NCBI GenBank assembly: GCA_021014945.1
Contig: MU266697.1
Coordinates: forward strand, 1-21,249
Source: Leucogyrophana mollusca
Taxonomy: Eukaryota > Basidiomycota > Agaricomycetes > Boletales
Direction of reading: 5' to 3'
DNA: 21,249 nucleotides
Shown: piece by piece, positions 1-10,425 of the stretch
Numbering within the stretch: position 1 is the stretch's first letter
Layout of the letters: the number at the start of each line of letters is the position of its first letter
Notes under the pieces: model-generated
What the model was told of the DNA's origin: nothing
Seen by the model: the letters and a program-made list of their open reading frames with translations, nothing else
Databases searched by the model: none
Position numbers and translations under genes: made by a program

Positions 1-65
1 AGTGAATATATGAGCTGTCACCCTAAAAGGGTAACAGCCCCTTACAGGGCGGCTCAGATGAATAA

Positions 66-215
66 AATGATTTTGAGGGACAGAGTGATGAAGAAGGGTC
101 AGATGGCCTGGGGGAAGATGATGGATATGAGGAGGATCCAGATTGCATGGTAGCACAAGACGGTGAGGAGCTGGATGACAACGTGCTGGATGAGGAGGGG
201 TATGGCATGCTGTAG
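66..215 (+). pseudogene. C-terminal tail of an unknown acidic protein
   Basis: An open frame of 49 codons ends at a TAG at 213-215. It is rich in Asp and Glu and finishes with the residues LDEEGYGML. A TAA at 63-65 closes the frame upstream, and I see no splice acceptor between that stop and the acidic run, so the piece looks like a broken 3' end. Acidic C-terminal tails are common in fungal transposon proteins, but nothing here identifies a family. It could also be chance coding. Confidence 0.25.
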
Positions 216-662
216 TGGTATTGCACAATGAGCTGTTGACAAGCTGTGATTCGACCTGGTATTGGTGGGCTTAAATGGTGGGTTGGTAATGGCATGGCAT
301 GGTGTTGGATAGTGTTGCCACAGTTCCAGCCACTAACCGACTAAAACCGTAACCATTGATTGGTTATAGCGGAACCAATTCCCGGCTCAGTCACCGAAGC
401 AACTGGCTTTTGGTCCAGTAGTTTACCGGTTAATTAACTGCAGTTACAGCCATGAAACCAGTCATAATATTTCAAAGTACTTAAATGTGAGTAAAAATCT
501 CCAATATGAAGTGGGATACAGGCCAAATGAAGTTACAGACTACAGTTAGGCAGCAATAACAAAATAAGTATAGGAATCATAGCAAATCATAGTGTTAATG
601 AATCCACAAACGAAAAATGGTGATACCAGTAGGAACAAATCACAACAAATAGGAGCACACCT
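216..662. other. Stretch without recognisable gene
   Basis: Both strands contain frequent stops. The left end of the decayed FunK1 kinase (its stop codon on the minus strand) lies just to the right at 663. I see no tRNA, tandem repeat or LTR in this stretch. Confidence 0.5.
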
Positions 663-672
663 TCAAGACAAT

Positions 673-1452
673 TGTCAAATCCAGTTCCTCCGGGACTTTC
701 CAGGGAACTCCGGACGAGGAGTAAGCATAGGGGACTTAGTAAATGTAAGAACAAACTGTTCTGGAGTCAGAATGGAACCTTTAGCTTCAGCGTATGTGCT
801 GCACCCTTGTCCGAGGTCAGTTCTGGATTTTGGAGATACGACGGAGGGAGTTGGAGACTTAGGGAGAATGTAAGAACAGAGAGAACTCTTAATGAAAGAG
901 TCCAAAGAGAATAATCGGAGGGCAGGGACTTAGAGGTAGAAAGAAACAGGAGGTGATAAAGCTGATATTTGAACTAAGGAAAAGAGCATACATCGGAGCA
1001 ATATTTATACTACGGAGTTGGGCTGTGCTATGGAATGTAGGTGGGTACAGTATCCGGAAACTGGTGCAATGAAAAAAATAGGGAGGATATAGGAGGAATG
1101 GCTCCGGAGGGTGGAGTGGGTCCAGAACTTGGAGGAGGCTGTGTAGATCAGACAGGCATAGGATTAGTGTGACAAGCGGAAGATAAATAATAACTAAGTA
1201 GAGGCAGTGCACAGACAGAACTATAATGAAGAGGAACATATGAAAAGGGAATGAGGCAGTGTTCGGTCTGATGGACCTGTGGAGGGTCTGGAGGACTGGA
1301 GGACTGGAGGACTGGAGGACCAGAGATGGAGCAACAAGTCTAGAAAATGCTAAGTCCAATGTTTGTTAGATGGAAGGGTCAGAGGGACATGGAAATGTGT
1401 GGAAGGGAACCAGAGTGGGATATGAGGGTGTGTGGCTGCATGGGATATGACA
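673..1452 (-). mobile_element. Solo LTR 1 of the TGTCA/TGACA family
   Basis: On the minus strand it starts TGTCATATCC and ends GGATTTGACA. It is 780 bp and contains a TATA-like stretch and the family's conserved sequence near the 3' end. It is flanked by a perfect 5-bp duplication, ACAAT, at 668-672 and 1453-1457, so it inserted once and then lost its internal region by LTR-LTR recombination. Open frames inside it are fortuitous. It sits in the last codons of the kinase. Confidence 0.95.
1288..1319. repeat. Four 8-bp tandem repeats inside solo LTR 1
   Basis: The unit CTGGAGGA occurs four times in a row. The corresponding part of the other LTRs has only one or two related CCGGTCCTCCGGA-like units, so this is a local expansion in this copy. 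Confidence 0.8.
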
Positions 1453-2490
1453 ACAATACAGTGTTGGGTTTGGGTGGCAGTTGGGCAGCCACACGAGCTC
1501 TTTTCGTCATACTTGGCTTTGCGTTTGAATCTTTGCAGTTGGAAATACAAGCCTGCAGCTCTGTTTGTGTGCTCTTCCTCAATTTCTGATCAATGGTGGG
1601 CTCGACAAACTTCTGCTCTATTGCATGGTTGGCCTTTGGCCAACAGGTTCTGTCAGTGAGAGATGCGTCAAAGAGTGCAAGTATATCGTCGTGCGACTCC
1701 ATTGCTGCAAGGTTTTTGTAGTACTTGGCAATGGTGTGCTTGGCAGCAGCATCTCAGAGTTCAACCAAAGGCAAGTCTTTCCAGTCTTCCTTGGAGGGAG
1801 ACGTGTAACGTGCTCTGAAAATCTCACCCAGGCCCCTGACGAGCCCATCCAGAGCAGGTCGCTCGGGAAATGATATCTTCTCAACTCTGTGGCTTGTGAG
1901 GAAGTTGGTTTTGGCTACCCCCCCTGTTGCCGTTTGTTCCCCAGAGACGTACTGCTGACAATTGAAGGTGGTCGTGAAGAATGCTGATAGGGTCGAAGAA
2001 GACTGTGGGAGTGATGATTCAGAATATTTTAATGATGTCCACAGGATGACGTATAGCGCCAACTTGAGGTCATCTGGCAGCCCCTGATTTGCTGTTCAGG
2101 GCAGCCAACATGAATTGCCATGTTCCCTGTTTGGTAATGTCAGTATATCTTTGAATGGTTTTCATATGTAACTTACCGTACACATACAACACCTCACTAT
2201 AGTATCCACAAGCAGATTGCCATTGATCACCTTGCAGAGATCCCAATCAATGAGAAGCCCTCCGCTGTCGATGATTAAGATGTTTCCCATGCTGACATCA
2301 TGATGCAGAATACCCGCTGCAACTGCTTGTTTATGTGCTGAATGTGATGTGTTAGTGTAAGACACCAGACATAACAGGTAACGAGAACATTCCTTTGAGT
2401 GCATCTCGCACCGCCCTAATTATCTTGTACGTTGATGTGAACTCAATCAAAGACCTTCCAATCGTGTCTAGTATGATGCAATAGTGACAA

Positions 2491-2679
2491 TTTAGGTCCG
2501 AGCCCCCAAGGACCTAGCACAATGGGCTGGGCTAAGGGCATAATGGGAAGTTGTGGCCCATGGGAGTTCCATTGAAGCGGAGTTTGAAGCCCTTTTAAAA
2601 TCTGGTTGCCCCGCTGAGACTTGCCTCAAAAATTCTTAACATCCAACCACAACCACCACCCGCTCAAAAAGTTTTAATC
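2491..2679 (+). promoter_or_regulatory. Conserved 5' leader of antisense gene, copy 1
   Basis: It starts with an inverted repeat, TAGGTCC (2493-2499) and GGACCTA (2510-2516), around a C-rich loop. A TATA-like TTTTAAAA lies at 2593-2600, and an A/C-rich leader runs up to the ATG at 2680. The order and most bases match 15615-15802. Several CpG sites of that copy are TpG or CpA here. Promoter function is inferred only from position and conservation. Confidence 0.5.
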
Positions 2680-2922
2680 ATGTCCACTACCAGCACCCCC
2701 GTTCCCACCAACACTACTGCTGACGGTCCTTCCAATGCCATCGTGATTCCGTCGAGTCCAGTCAATGTCATGGACAACGATGCCAAGCTCTGGGAGATGA
2801 AAAGGCAGCAGGACGAGGAGTTCAAGAGGAAGAGGCAGCAGTTGTGCAAGAAGCAGAGGAAGGAGGTGGAGGAGCAGAAGGCGTGTGAGGCAGAGGAGAG
2901 AAGGGGGCTGCACAAGATATGA
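2680..2922 (+). pseudogene. Truncated N-terminus of the antisense coiled-coil/Zn2Cys6 protein (copy 1)
   Basis: The ATG at 2680 opens an 80-codon frame. About 33 Ser/Thr/Pro-rich residues are followed by a highly charged helix of Lys, Arg, Glu and Gln, beginning near LWEMKRQQDEEFKRKRQQ. Similarity to the fuller copy (from 15803) stops at about 2905. The last six or so codons are LTR sequence, ending in TGA at 2920-2922, so the zinc cluster is missing. Unlike the fuller copy, the first 75 codons are intact here, which shows where translation of the ancestral gene began. Confidence 0.8.
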
Positions 2923-2947
2923 CACTGTGGGAGAACTTCGTATTCAA

Positions 2948-3388
2948 TCAGACGTTGCTGAACAGCAAGTACTGTGTGAAGTTCAGCAATAAATTGTGTA
3001 GGCAATGGTAGTATCCGGGATTAGTGTTGCCATCAAAAAGAACTGTTTGCTGGTTGAAGACTAGATATGGAGCAGTTTCTTCAAAACAAGTCCAAGGACA
3101 AGTGTCCTGATATCCAGGTAGAGATTCTGTAATATCACCAGGGAAAGGGAAAGCTCCCAAAGTATGAAGAACAGGAGTGTTAGCACTGGCTATATAAGGA
3201 GGTGGATTTGGACGGGATGTGAGGCAATGATTGAGAGAGTACCGAACGTTAAGCCAATGTTCTGTCAAATCAGATTCAGACAGGATGCATTCAACTGCTT
3301 CTGCATTGACTGAGTGTAGATGTCGCTGTTCTTGACAAGTGCAATGAGTGAAGAAGAAGAGATGCGTGGTTTGAGCAAGAAGATCCAC
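2948..3388 (-). other. Unrecognised open frame (146 codons)
   Basis: A long minus-strand frame with an ordinary amino-acid mix, including NPPPYIASANTPVLHTLGAF. It lies immediately upstream of the kinase and overlaps its first recognised segment (2925-3005) in another frame. It does not resemble the usual FunK1 N-terminal region as I know it. It may be a remnant of another gene or chance coding. Confidence 0.25.
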
Positions 3389-3395
3389 AATGAAT

Positions 3396-3457
3396 AGAGT
3401 GATGTAGTTAGAGCACGGGGCTCATAACCTGTCGAAGATATGAGTGATAAATCTTAG
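3396..3457 (+). tRNA. tRNA-Met(CAT)-like relic, probably a pseudogene
   Basis: The run GTTAGAGCACGGGGCTCATAACC resembles the D-arm end and anticodon arm of an elongator tRNA-Met, with loop CTCATAA and anticodon CAT at 3423-3425. About eight bases of the D loop are missing. The T arm (TGAGTGATAAATC) departs from the GGTTCGA consensus, and no pairing acceptor stem is visible. It is a decayed gene or the head of a tRNA-derived SINE. Confidence 0.3.
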
Positions 3458-4640
3458 TATATTCGACTATAACTACAAAGTATACATAGTGAATGAGATA
3501 TGGTGCACAGATCATGTAAACATATATGTACGAGTTGTTGTACTACATATGGAAAGCATGAAAGGAATCTATCCAAGTATAACTATGATACTAGAATGTT
3601 CCAGTAGTCTGTACCGGCTATGATAAGTTGTATACTAACATGTGATAAAGAGAATCATATTCTACATGTTCAACAGGGTGATGAGACACTTGTATGTTAC
3701 TGTGAAATAGGTATGGTACACTGTAAAATAGGTACGGTACACTGTGAAATGGGAGCGGTACACTGTAGAAATGCTGTGGATCACTGTGGGGATCTGTAGC
3801 ACTCTGTAGCGCTGCTGTGGTCCAGCTATGGTCTGCTGGGGGGTTGTGTGGCTGTGGGAAAGTTCGGAGTGTGCTGATGTCCCATAGAAAATCTGCTCTC
3901 AATCTTTGGGATCTAAGGGTTCAAGTCACGTACACCTCACTGAAACTCAACCTTTTGAAGTCCCAGACGGGTTTCTACAGTACAACTCTGTATGAGGTGG
4001 TACATCAGTAAGGATCTACTACAGTCAGTTCCATTGGCTGTTGTTTTCCTGATGCTGACTGGTCTATTGACCTGAGGTTTGCTGTTACATAAAAAGGGCC
4101 TAGATAGCCTCCATTCCAACGAGCTACTTGGCCATGAATAGGTTCCCTCAACACATGAGTGTTCGGGTTCACACATCTGCACACTTCTAGGCTGGAGCCC
4201 ATCACCAAACTGCATCAGCAAAACACCCAGGTTTTCACTTATCATCAAAGAAGTTGACAAGGTTCATGAAGTGTGCTGTAAGGTGATGGGATTCTCCGAT
4301 TGGTGGAGATGCCTGGGGACAAGCAGACGGAAGCACTACTTAGATATCTGAATGGATGGCCATCTTATTGGACAACTTTATGTCAGGATCAAATCTAACA
4401 TCTTATCCTGATGGTTTTGGCGGTTTTACATCACGTGCCCCCTCAGCCACTCCCAGCGCACCCCACCTGCATCCACAGGGTGAGGTGTGCTCGATGGTGG
4501 CAGCGTCGTGGGGGCATGGCAGGATTGCTCAATGAAAACAATTTCCTGGGGTGCCCAAGATGCCCCCTGACCTGTTGGGTGAGGTTTTGGAGCTGGGGGC
4601 CAACAGAACATTTGTTGACAATTCAATCTTTGAAGTACAT
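3458..4640. other. Stretch without assigned gene
   Basis: Apart from the 21-bp repeats at 3699-3782, I recognise nothing firm. A minus-strand frame at 4005-4208 has protein-like composition, with ARWNGGYLGPFYVTANLRSI, but no family I can name. The left end of the Plavaka-type DNA transposon should lie here or further left. I could not find a convincing terminal inverted repeat by eye. Confidence 0.4.
3699..3782. repeat. Minisatellite, four 21-bp units
   Basis: Units start at 3699, 3720, 3741 and 3762 with the pattern ACTGTGAAATAGGTACGGTAC. The first three are close copies and the fourth is decayed. Shorter ACTGTGG or ACTCTGTAG echoes follow to about 3815. Confidence 0.85.
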
Positions 4641-4647
4641 GTGTCTA

Positions 4648-7600
4648 CTAGTACATAAAATCTACATAAACGTCATCAACAAAATCTGCATCCATGTAAG
4701 TGGCATGATAGAGTTCTTTGTCCGAGTAAGTATTCAGGTGGTAGCAGTCATACCTCCTGGGACAAGGCTGTGCTTGCATCCCACGGAATCTTCTCTCCAT
4801 ATGCTGGTATGAGCTCCACAGGATGAGTGATATCAGTGAGGGGGAGGACTTCACCATACCAGATGCATCCTTGAGGTGTAGTAGTGTACAGCCTCTCAAC
4901 AGTGTACATTGCAATATACAGCTAGTGGTCCAGGGTTGCTGTGTATCAGATATATTGCACATAGACCAGAGGTTGTAAGAGACACGGTGGAAGTGGAGGG
5001 TCTTGTGTTCCAATTTTTGGCTGGAAAACTACACGAACTTGTGCAATGAGGCTAACTAAAGGATATAACTAACTCAGTGTCATACTAGTATCAAGTACAA
5101 AATGAATAGGCACTTACCACTGCCGCCACCATCTCTTACAAGGACAGTATCACAATTGCCATGAGGAAATGCTTCAGAAGGAGGGAAAATCTGCATGAGC
5201 TGGTTGGGCAAGACAGTTTGTGCTCTCAGACATGAGCGGAGCTGAAGACAGAATTTGTACCAGACTTTGAGGGACCCGTGTTGAATGGTCCGGTTGCTAG
5301 GCGTACTCTGAGGCTTATTCTCCTCATGCTGGATGTAGTGGATGAATGTGACTCGGAAGTCATGGATCTTGTACTCAGACTGGATCATGCCAGCCATCAT
5401 CCTCGAATGATCAGCGGCTGAGGTGATACACTGTCCAAGCACCGTCTGAAAGGATTCCCTTGAAGAAGTGATTGTGAACTGTCCGGGGTGCCTCAATGCA
5501 GGAGCTAAGAGAGGGAAGGATGCGGTCAATCCACGCAAGCACTTGGGCAGTCTCGACTATGTGTCTGTCTTCATCCATGACAGTGTTGATGAGAGGGGCG
5601 CCCTCGGGGCGCGGAGGTGCGTATAATTCAAAGAGTCATGCCGTTTCAGCTCGGTTGAGGATTTGAACCACCTGATCTGTAAAATCCTTGAGCTGTTGGC
5701 TGGTGTTTCAAACGGATTCTTGCAATGGGTTATGAGGAGGCGTTCTGGTACATCAGCAGTATATTGCATGAGACCACCTGACTGTTTGACTACTTGAGCA
5801 AATCCTTGCATCAGCTCAAGTTTGGGTATGTTGAAGTTCTCTGTCATATTCCGTGCAACCACGCGCCCGTATATCCCATTCTGGTTCTCTTCCACCCCTT
5901 TCCGTACACCTCCAATCCCTCCGTCTAACATATGTTGGACTTAATGTTTTTCAGACTCGTCACTCCGCCTCCAGTCCTCTGGACTCTCCGCCGGTCCCTC
6001 GGACCGAACACCGCCTCGTCGGATCTTCAGTATGTTGTCACTTATAGTTTCCATATTATTATGCATTGCCTTTTGTTAGCCTCCATATTAACTCTATTAT
6101 TTATCCTCCGTCTGTCACACTAATCCTATGTACATAGCCTCCTCCGTTCTCCGGACCCACTCTGTACTCCGGAGCTATTCCTTTAGTTGTTTCTTATTGT
6201 TCTCATTGCACCGGTTTCCAGTTACTATACTCTGTAGCATAGCCTGACTCCATAGTATAAATACTGCTCCGATGTATGTTCCTACTCCTTAGTTCGAATA
6301 TCAATTAAATCACCTCCTGATCTTTCTGCCTCTAAGTCTCCACTCCTCCGATTATTCTCTCTGGAATCTTTCATTAAGATTCCTCTTATTCTTGTGTCCT
6401 CCTTAGTTCTCCGACTTCCCTCCGACCCCTCCGAAATCCGGAACTGACCTCGGACAAGGGCGCAGCACATACACTGAAGCCAAAGGTTCCATTCTGACTC
6501 CGGAAACAGTTTGTTCCTAAATACTCTAAGTTCCTATGCTCACTCCTAGTCCGGAGTTCCCCGGAAAGCACTGGAGGAACCGGATTTGACATTCTCCATA
6601 GTTCCCTTCTTTCCTCTATGAGCCTCCACCTCCAAGATAATGTTCTTGTGTTGATGAAACTCGGCAAGGGCTTCCACCATTTTCTTGATCGTGGTTGGTG
6701 TGTGGACATGCTTTTGTGCGAGGTATATGAAATCAATCATTGCCCAGACAGCGCGTACGAATTCGCCGGGGGCGGCACCTGCGATTACGGCCACAATGGT
6801 GCACTGGACATCCCGATGCTCTCAAACAGTCATTTGTTTCACATGTGAAACACCTTTGCTGAAGTGGCGAGTACCTACCTGTTTGTGTTGGCTTTGATAC
6901 CGTACATTGAGCTTGTCATGGCCAAGAAGCTCTTTGCACCATATGAGTACATGGTTGAAGAAGAACTTTAGGCAGACGTGGAGTATCTCAGGTGTGAGGA
7001 ATATTGATGGACATGCAAATCACCAATTGTGATAAAACAGTTGAAGAACCCCATATAGATAAACCTGCTTTGAAGCCTTCTGGAACCTGTCGAGATCCCA
7101 GGGATCGATGTTTTGGGTATGTATGAGGTCATAGATGAGGGTTAGGATGTATCCGCCCGCGCACGGGGGGTGAGCGAGTGAGTCGCCAAATTGTTGAAGC
7201 GTGGCCATAGACACCACGGATGCATTCTTTGAAACACCGGACAACAGCTGCTGTTCAGGGAGGTCTGCGATGTATGCAGCAAGCGGTGTGAATTTATAGC
7301 GTAAATCCCCACAGGGATCAGGGAAAAACTGCCCAATATGCGCTGCAACTTTGCAGTTGGCAAAAACTATATCCATACACTTATGGAAGACACATGCGGA
7401 TAGGATGGTTTAATAGTCAGAATGGGCATTGAAGGTGGGGATAGGCATGTACACAATGCAGCACCATGTGTGTGATGTAGCCCTCATCTGGACATCAGCT
7501 TGGATGTTTCCAAGAGTGATGAAAATGGGATGCAACTCAAGATTGCCAGTATGCCTGGTGACGGGGGTTTTGTCTGAGGCTGCAATGATAGGAACAATGG

Positions 7601-8456
7601 TGGCACCTTCAGGGAGCGCATTCTGTCAAATTTTGAGCCGAGCTAATATAAAATATTGTGCATGAACACACCTGGATGGACCATGCCTGATCTCCTGTCA
7701 TCCATTCACCAAATTTGCGCTCCAAGCCATTGTGCACAATGTGAGGATCATAGGATATGTTCTGAGCAAAGATGGGGTTTCCAAAGAGATCTCAGGCAAC
7801 CTCAAGAGCATCTCTCCAAATTAACTTGATGGGATGCATTGTTGGATAACTGTCAACTTGCAAAGTTGTTGTCTTCATTTGGGACCGGTTGGCAGAATGT
7901 CCATGAATCCAACCAGTTGATCTTTTGACATGAATGACAGTGCTTCTCTCTTCTCAATCTGTGGGGGGGGTATTGGTGTCAGTCAAAGTATCACAACACA
8001 AAAACTCACCCAATTCAGCTTCAAAAACTTTTCAGTTTGTGAGTGATTCATTGTCTCAATGAGAAACTTACCAAGCTCCCAGTCTGCCCGATCTTTGAAG
8101 GGCCAGTAAGAATTATTTGTACAATATTTTTCATACTGGTCCCCTTCTAACTGCTGGAGAATGTTCAAGGCCTTCCCAAATGTATATCCAGATTTTGGGT
8201 GATAGCTAATGTCCACAGGGTTCCCGCCTCGTCCTATGTGTGCACAATAAAGCCCAGGGGGTACCGGAATTGGGCCACATACAAACTCAGAGCAGCACTG
8301 TTGGCTCGTGTCATTGAGATGGTCCACAAGGATCTTTGGGGAGGTGAAGCCTTGGGAACATATTGGACATTTTGCTGGTGGAGGCCTGGTAGGTGTGAGT
8401 GAGTAGAGAACCTGACACAGCTGGACATTACTGACAGAACACCGCTGTTGTACCAT
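4648..8456 (-). pseudogene. Plavaka-type DNA transposase, near full length but dead
   Basis: Segments in family order, right to left: an N-terminal zinc-finger-like CPICSQGFTSPK...HLND...C; then DRADWELGKFL; GLERKFGEWMTGDQAW; GATIVPIIAASDKTPVTR; FTPLAAYIADLPEQQLL; ATLQQFGDSLAHP; GVSHVKQMT; AGAAPGEFVRAVWAMIDFIY; FNIPKLELMQ; QYTADVPERLLITHCKNP; VWYKFCLQLRS; FPPSEAFPHGNCDTVLV; and a C-terminus with LNTYSDKELYHATY, ending at 4648. These match Plavaka transposases of Agaricomycetes. Introns are at 7959-8009, 7623-7671 and 5056-5117. Damage includes TGA at 7792-7794, 6822-6824 and 5636-5638, TAA at 7410-7412, frameshifts near 7890 and 5690, several further stops in the C-terminal exon, and the LTR at 5842-6591. 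The true start may lie above 8456. Confidence 0.88.
5842..6591 (+). mobile_element. Solo LTR 2 of the TGTCA/TGACA family
   Basis: It is 750 bp, from TGTCATATTC to GGATTTGACA, with GTATAAATAC near 6255. The perfect 5-bp duplication TTCTC lies at 5837-5841 and 6592-6596. It splits the transposase between the KKGTMEN and FNIPKLEL segments; removing the LTR and one duplication rejoins the frame exactly. Confidence 0.95.
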
Positions 8457-9435
8457 CTCTCCTGCTCACTACTCTGTGCCTACATTGTGCAGCAGCATCA
8501 AACACGGAATCTTGCACAAGTCTTTCAGACTCCGCTTACTGTACGTTCCTTACCTCCTCACTGTCATCATCAATACTAAAGCTTCAAGATATCATGCAGT
8601 GTTCCTCTGTAACCCCTCCTTCATCACCTATTCCAAGTCATCTTTCCCACTCTTGTACATCATCATACCCACCATCTAGTCCCACTTCAAGCTCACTGAC
8701 TCAATTTGAGTCAATCCCTGACGACTCCCTCAAATTGAGCAACCTTGTGACTGTGCATGCACCCCAACCACCACCTTCTGGTTGAATTCAATCTCTTCGA
8801 TCCAAAATGTGTGCCAACTACAAGCCATATCTGTGGCATCGTGGTGTCCCCCTCCCAGAGGTTCATTTTGCACACTGCTAACTCAGTCACACTTCGCACA
8901 CAGCCTTTACGATGGATGAAATGCAGTCGGTAAGCTGATTATACCCTTTTTGAATGGTGATCCTGATGGATCAATTTTTAGGGTCAAAATCTCTATGTAC
9001 AAAATCTACAGTGTTTGCCAGATGACGTCCTCCACAATGCTGCAATGGCAAAGCATGCCACAAGGTTCTCCTAACTGTGTGGGAGATTGAAGAGGCCGAA
9101 CATCATATCATTCTCCTTAAGGATACCCAAAGATTCAATATTGGTGCATTTTGTCTTGCAGAGTGCAAGCTTGATGTTTTCAGATCACTTCTCAGTCATT
9201 GTAGCCTCCCTCGACTTGAGGATGACATTGACTTCCTTCGTTGGAACAGCAAGCATCAGCGCACCCAGAACTTCCCTGGTATGCCCTGATTCACATCTTT
9301 GTTCTCACAAATCATGCGCTGTTGTATTACTTTACCTTTGTTCTCAAATGTCTTACTTATGACTATGGTTTCATCGACCGGATTCGATACGAACAAGAGC
9401 AATCTTCGATACTTAGTCTCTGTGATTATACTTGC
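8457..9435 (+). other. Weak plus-strand coding remnants, unassigned
   Basis: Three pieces are protein-like. 8594-8785 is a Ser/Pro-rich frame. An ATG near 8911 is followed by a GTAAGC donor and, about 50 bases on, a TTTTTAG acceptor. 9077-9289 is a 70-codon frame including NIGAFCLAECKLDVFRSL. Frames do not join cleanly, and a stop at about 9072 separates the last two. They could be exons of one decayed gene. No family was recognised. Confidence 0.3.
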
Positions 9436-9441
9436 CCCCCT

Positions 9442-9604
9442 CAGATGTTGCTTCTATGTGCACAACAACTGAGGTGGGTATTCAGTCTTACATTCACACG
9501 AAACACTTACTTATCATACTATAGTATTGCTGTTGTCTACAGGTGAATATACTTCAGACGTTGCTTCTACATGCGTGACGACTGAGTATTGCTGTTGTCT
9601 ACAG
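9442..9604. repeat. Interleaved direct repeats before solo LTR 3
   Basis: A 32-bp element at 9442-9473 recurs at 9555-9586 with six differences. A perfect 20-bp repeat, AGTATTGCTGTTGTCTACAG, occurs at 9523-9542 and 9585-9604. This suggests a local duplication; the copies end in an intron-acceptor-like CTACAG. Confidence 0.75.
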
Positions 9605-9619
9605 TCTACAGCCCCATGC

Positions 9620-10376
9620 TGTCATATCCCGTGCAGCCACGCGCCCTCATATCCCATTCCGGTTCCATTCCGCACGTTTCCGCATCCCTCCGATCCTTCC
9701 ATCTAACAATTGTTGGACTTAGCATTTTTCTAGACTCGTCGTTCCGCCTCCGGTCCTCCGGACCCTTCCGCCGGTCCATTGGACCGAACACTGCCCCTTT
9801 TCCTTTTGTATGTTTTCCTCTCCATTATGGTTCTGTCTACGCACCGCCTTTACTTAGTTTTTATTTATCTTCCACTTGTCACACTAATCCTATGCCTGTC
9901 CAATCTACATAGCCCCTCCGAGTTCCGGACCCACTCCACCCTCCGGAACCATTCCTCCTTTATCCTTCTTATTGTTTCGCTGCACCGGTTTCCGGTTACT
10001 GTACCCACCCACATTCCGTAGCACAGCCCGACTCCGTAGTATAAATATTGCTCCGATGTATGCTCCTGTTCTTTAGTTTGAATATCATCTAAATCACCTC
10101 CTCATCCTTTCCGCCTCTAAGTCTTTCTCCCTCCGATTATTCTCTCTGGAGTCTTTTCTTAAGACTCCTCTTGTCTCTGTATTCTTCCTAAGCCTCCGAC
10201 TCCATTCCGACTTATCCGAAATCCGGAACTGACCTAGGACAAGGGCGCAGCACATACGCTGAAGCCAAAGGTTCCATTCCGACTCTGGAAACAGTTCGTC
10301 TCTACATCCTCTAAGTTCCTACGCTCACTCCTAGTCCGGAGTTCCCCGGAAAGTACCGGAGGAACCGGATTTGACA
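9620..10376 (+). mobile_element. Solo LTR 3 of the TGTCA/TGACA family
   Basis: It is 757 bp, from TGTCATATCC to GGATTTGACA, with GTATAAATAT near 10040. The perfect duplication CATGC lies at 9615-9619 and 10377-10381. Confidence 0.95.
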
Positions 10377-10425
10377 CATGCACTTGCCTTATTCTTACAT
10401 CCTTCACGTTGTCTATGAAGAACAG

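Larger units (their letters stand above)
2488..2924 (-). mobile_element. Deleted remnant of a second copy of the retroelement carrying the antisense gene
   Basis: Bases 2491-2905 match 15615 to about 16030: the same hairpin start, 5' leader and coiled-coil coding sequence. They are joined directly to 2906-2924 (GGCTGCACAAGATATGACA), the terminal 19 bases of a minus-oriented LTR of the family in this window, with two changes. The kinase reading frame continues on both sides, so this is an insertion reduced by deletion. The left LTR and polypurine tract are gone. Host TGACA at the left junction equals the LTR terminus, a possible microhomology for that deletion. Confidence 0.8.
663..3005 (-). 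pseudogene. Decayed FunK1-type fungal protein kinase, interrupted by two retroelement insertions
   Basis: Kinase pieces are read right to left. A segment ending EYEVLPQ (2925-3005) is continued across the insertion by CHYCIILDTIGRSL (up to about 2487). Next comes VRDALK, then AAGILHHDVSMGN (catalytic loop, with HHD in place of HRD) and LIDWDLC (metal-binding Asp). After these are GTWQFM, the segment DDLKLALYVILWTSLKY and a C-terminal region reaching KRARVAAQLPPKPN. This order matches the Pkinase_fungal (FunK1) family. The intron at 2127-2176 has proper GTAAGT/CAG ends. The intron at 2338-2392 begins GA instead of GT. There is a frameshift near 2070, a TGA at 1754-1756, a solo LTR 673-1452 three bases before the final TGA (663-665), and an element remnant at 2488-2924. 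The N-terminal part is not recognised. It is a non-functional host gene copy. Confidence 0.85.

Noticed and set aside
3699..3782. CRISPR-like array
   Set aside because: The 21-bp units are directly adjacent with no unique spacers, and the context is eukaryotic.
5853..6123. Open frames inside the LTRs (for example 5853-6047, 9589-10021, 11746-12225) as genes
   Set aside because: They lie wholly or mostly in LTR sequence, recur in different frames between LTR copies and resemble no protein.
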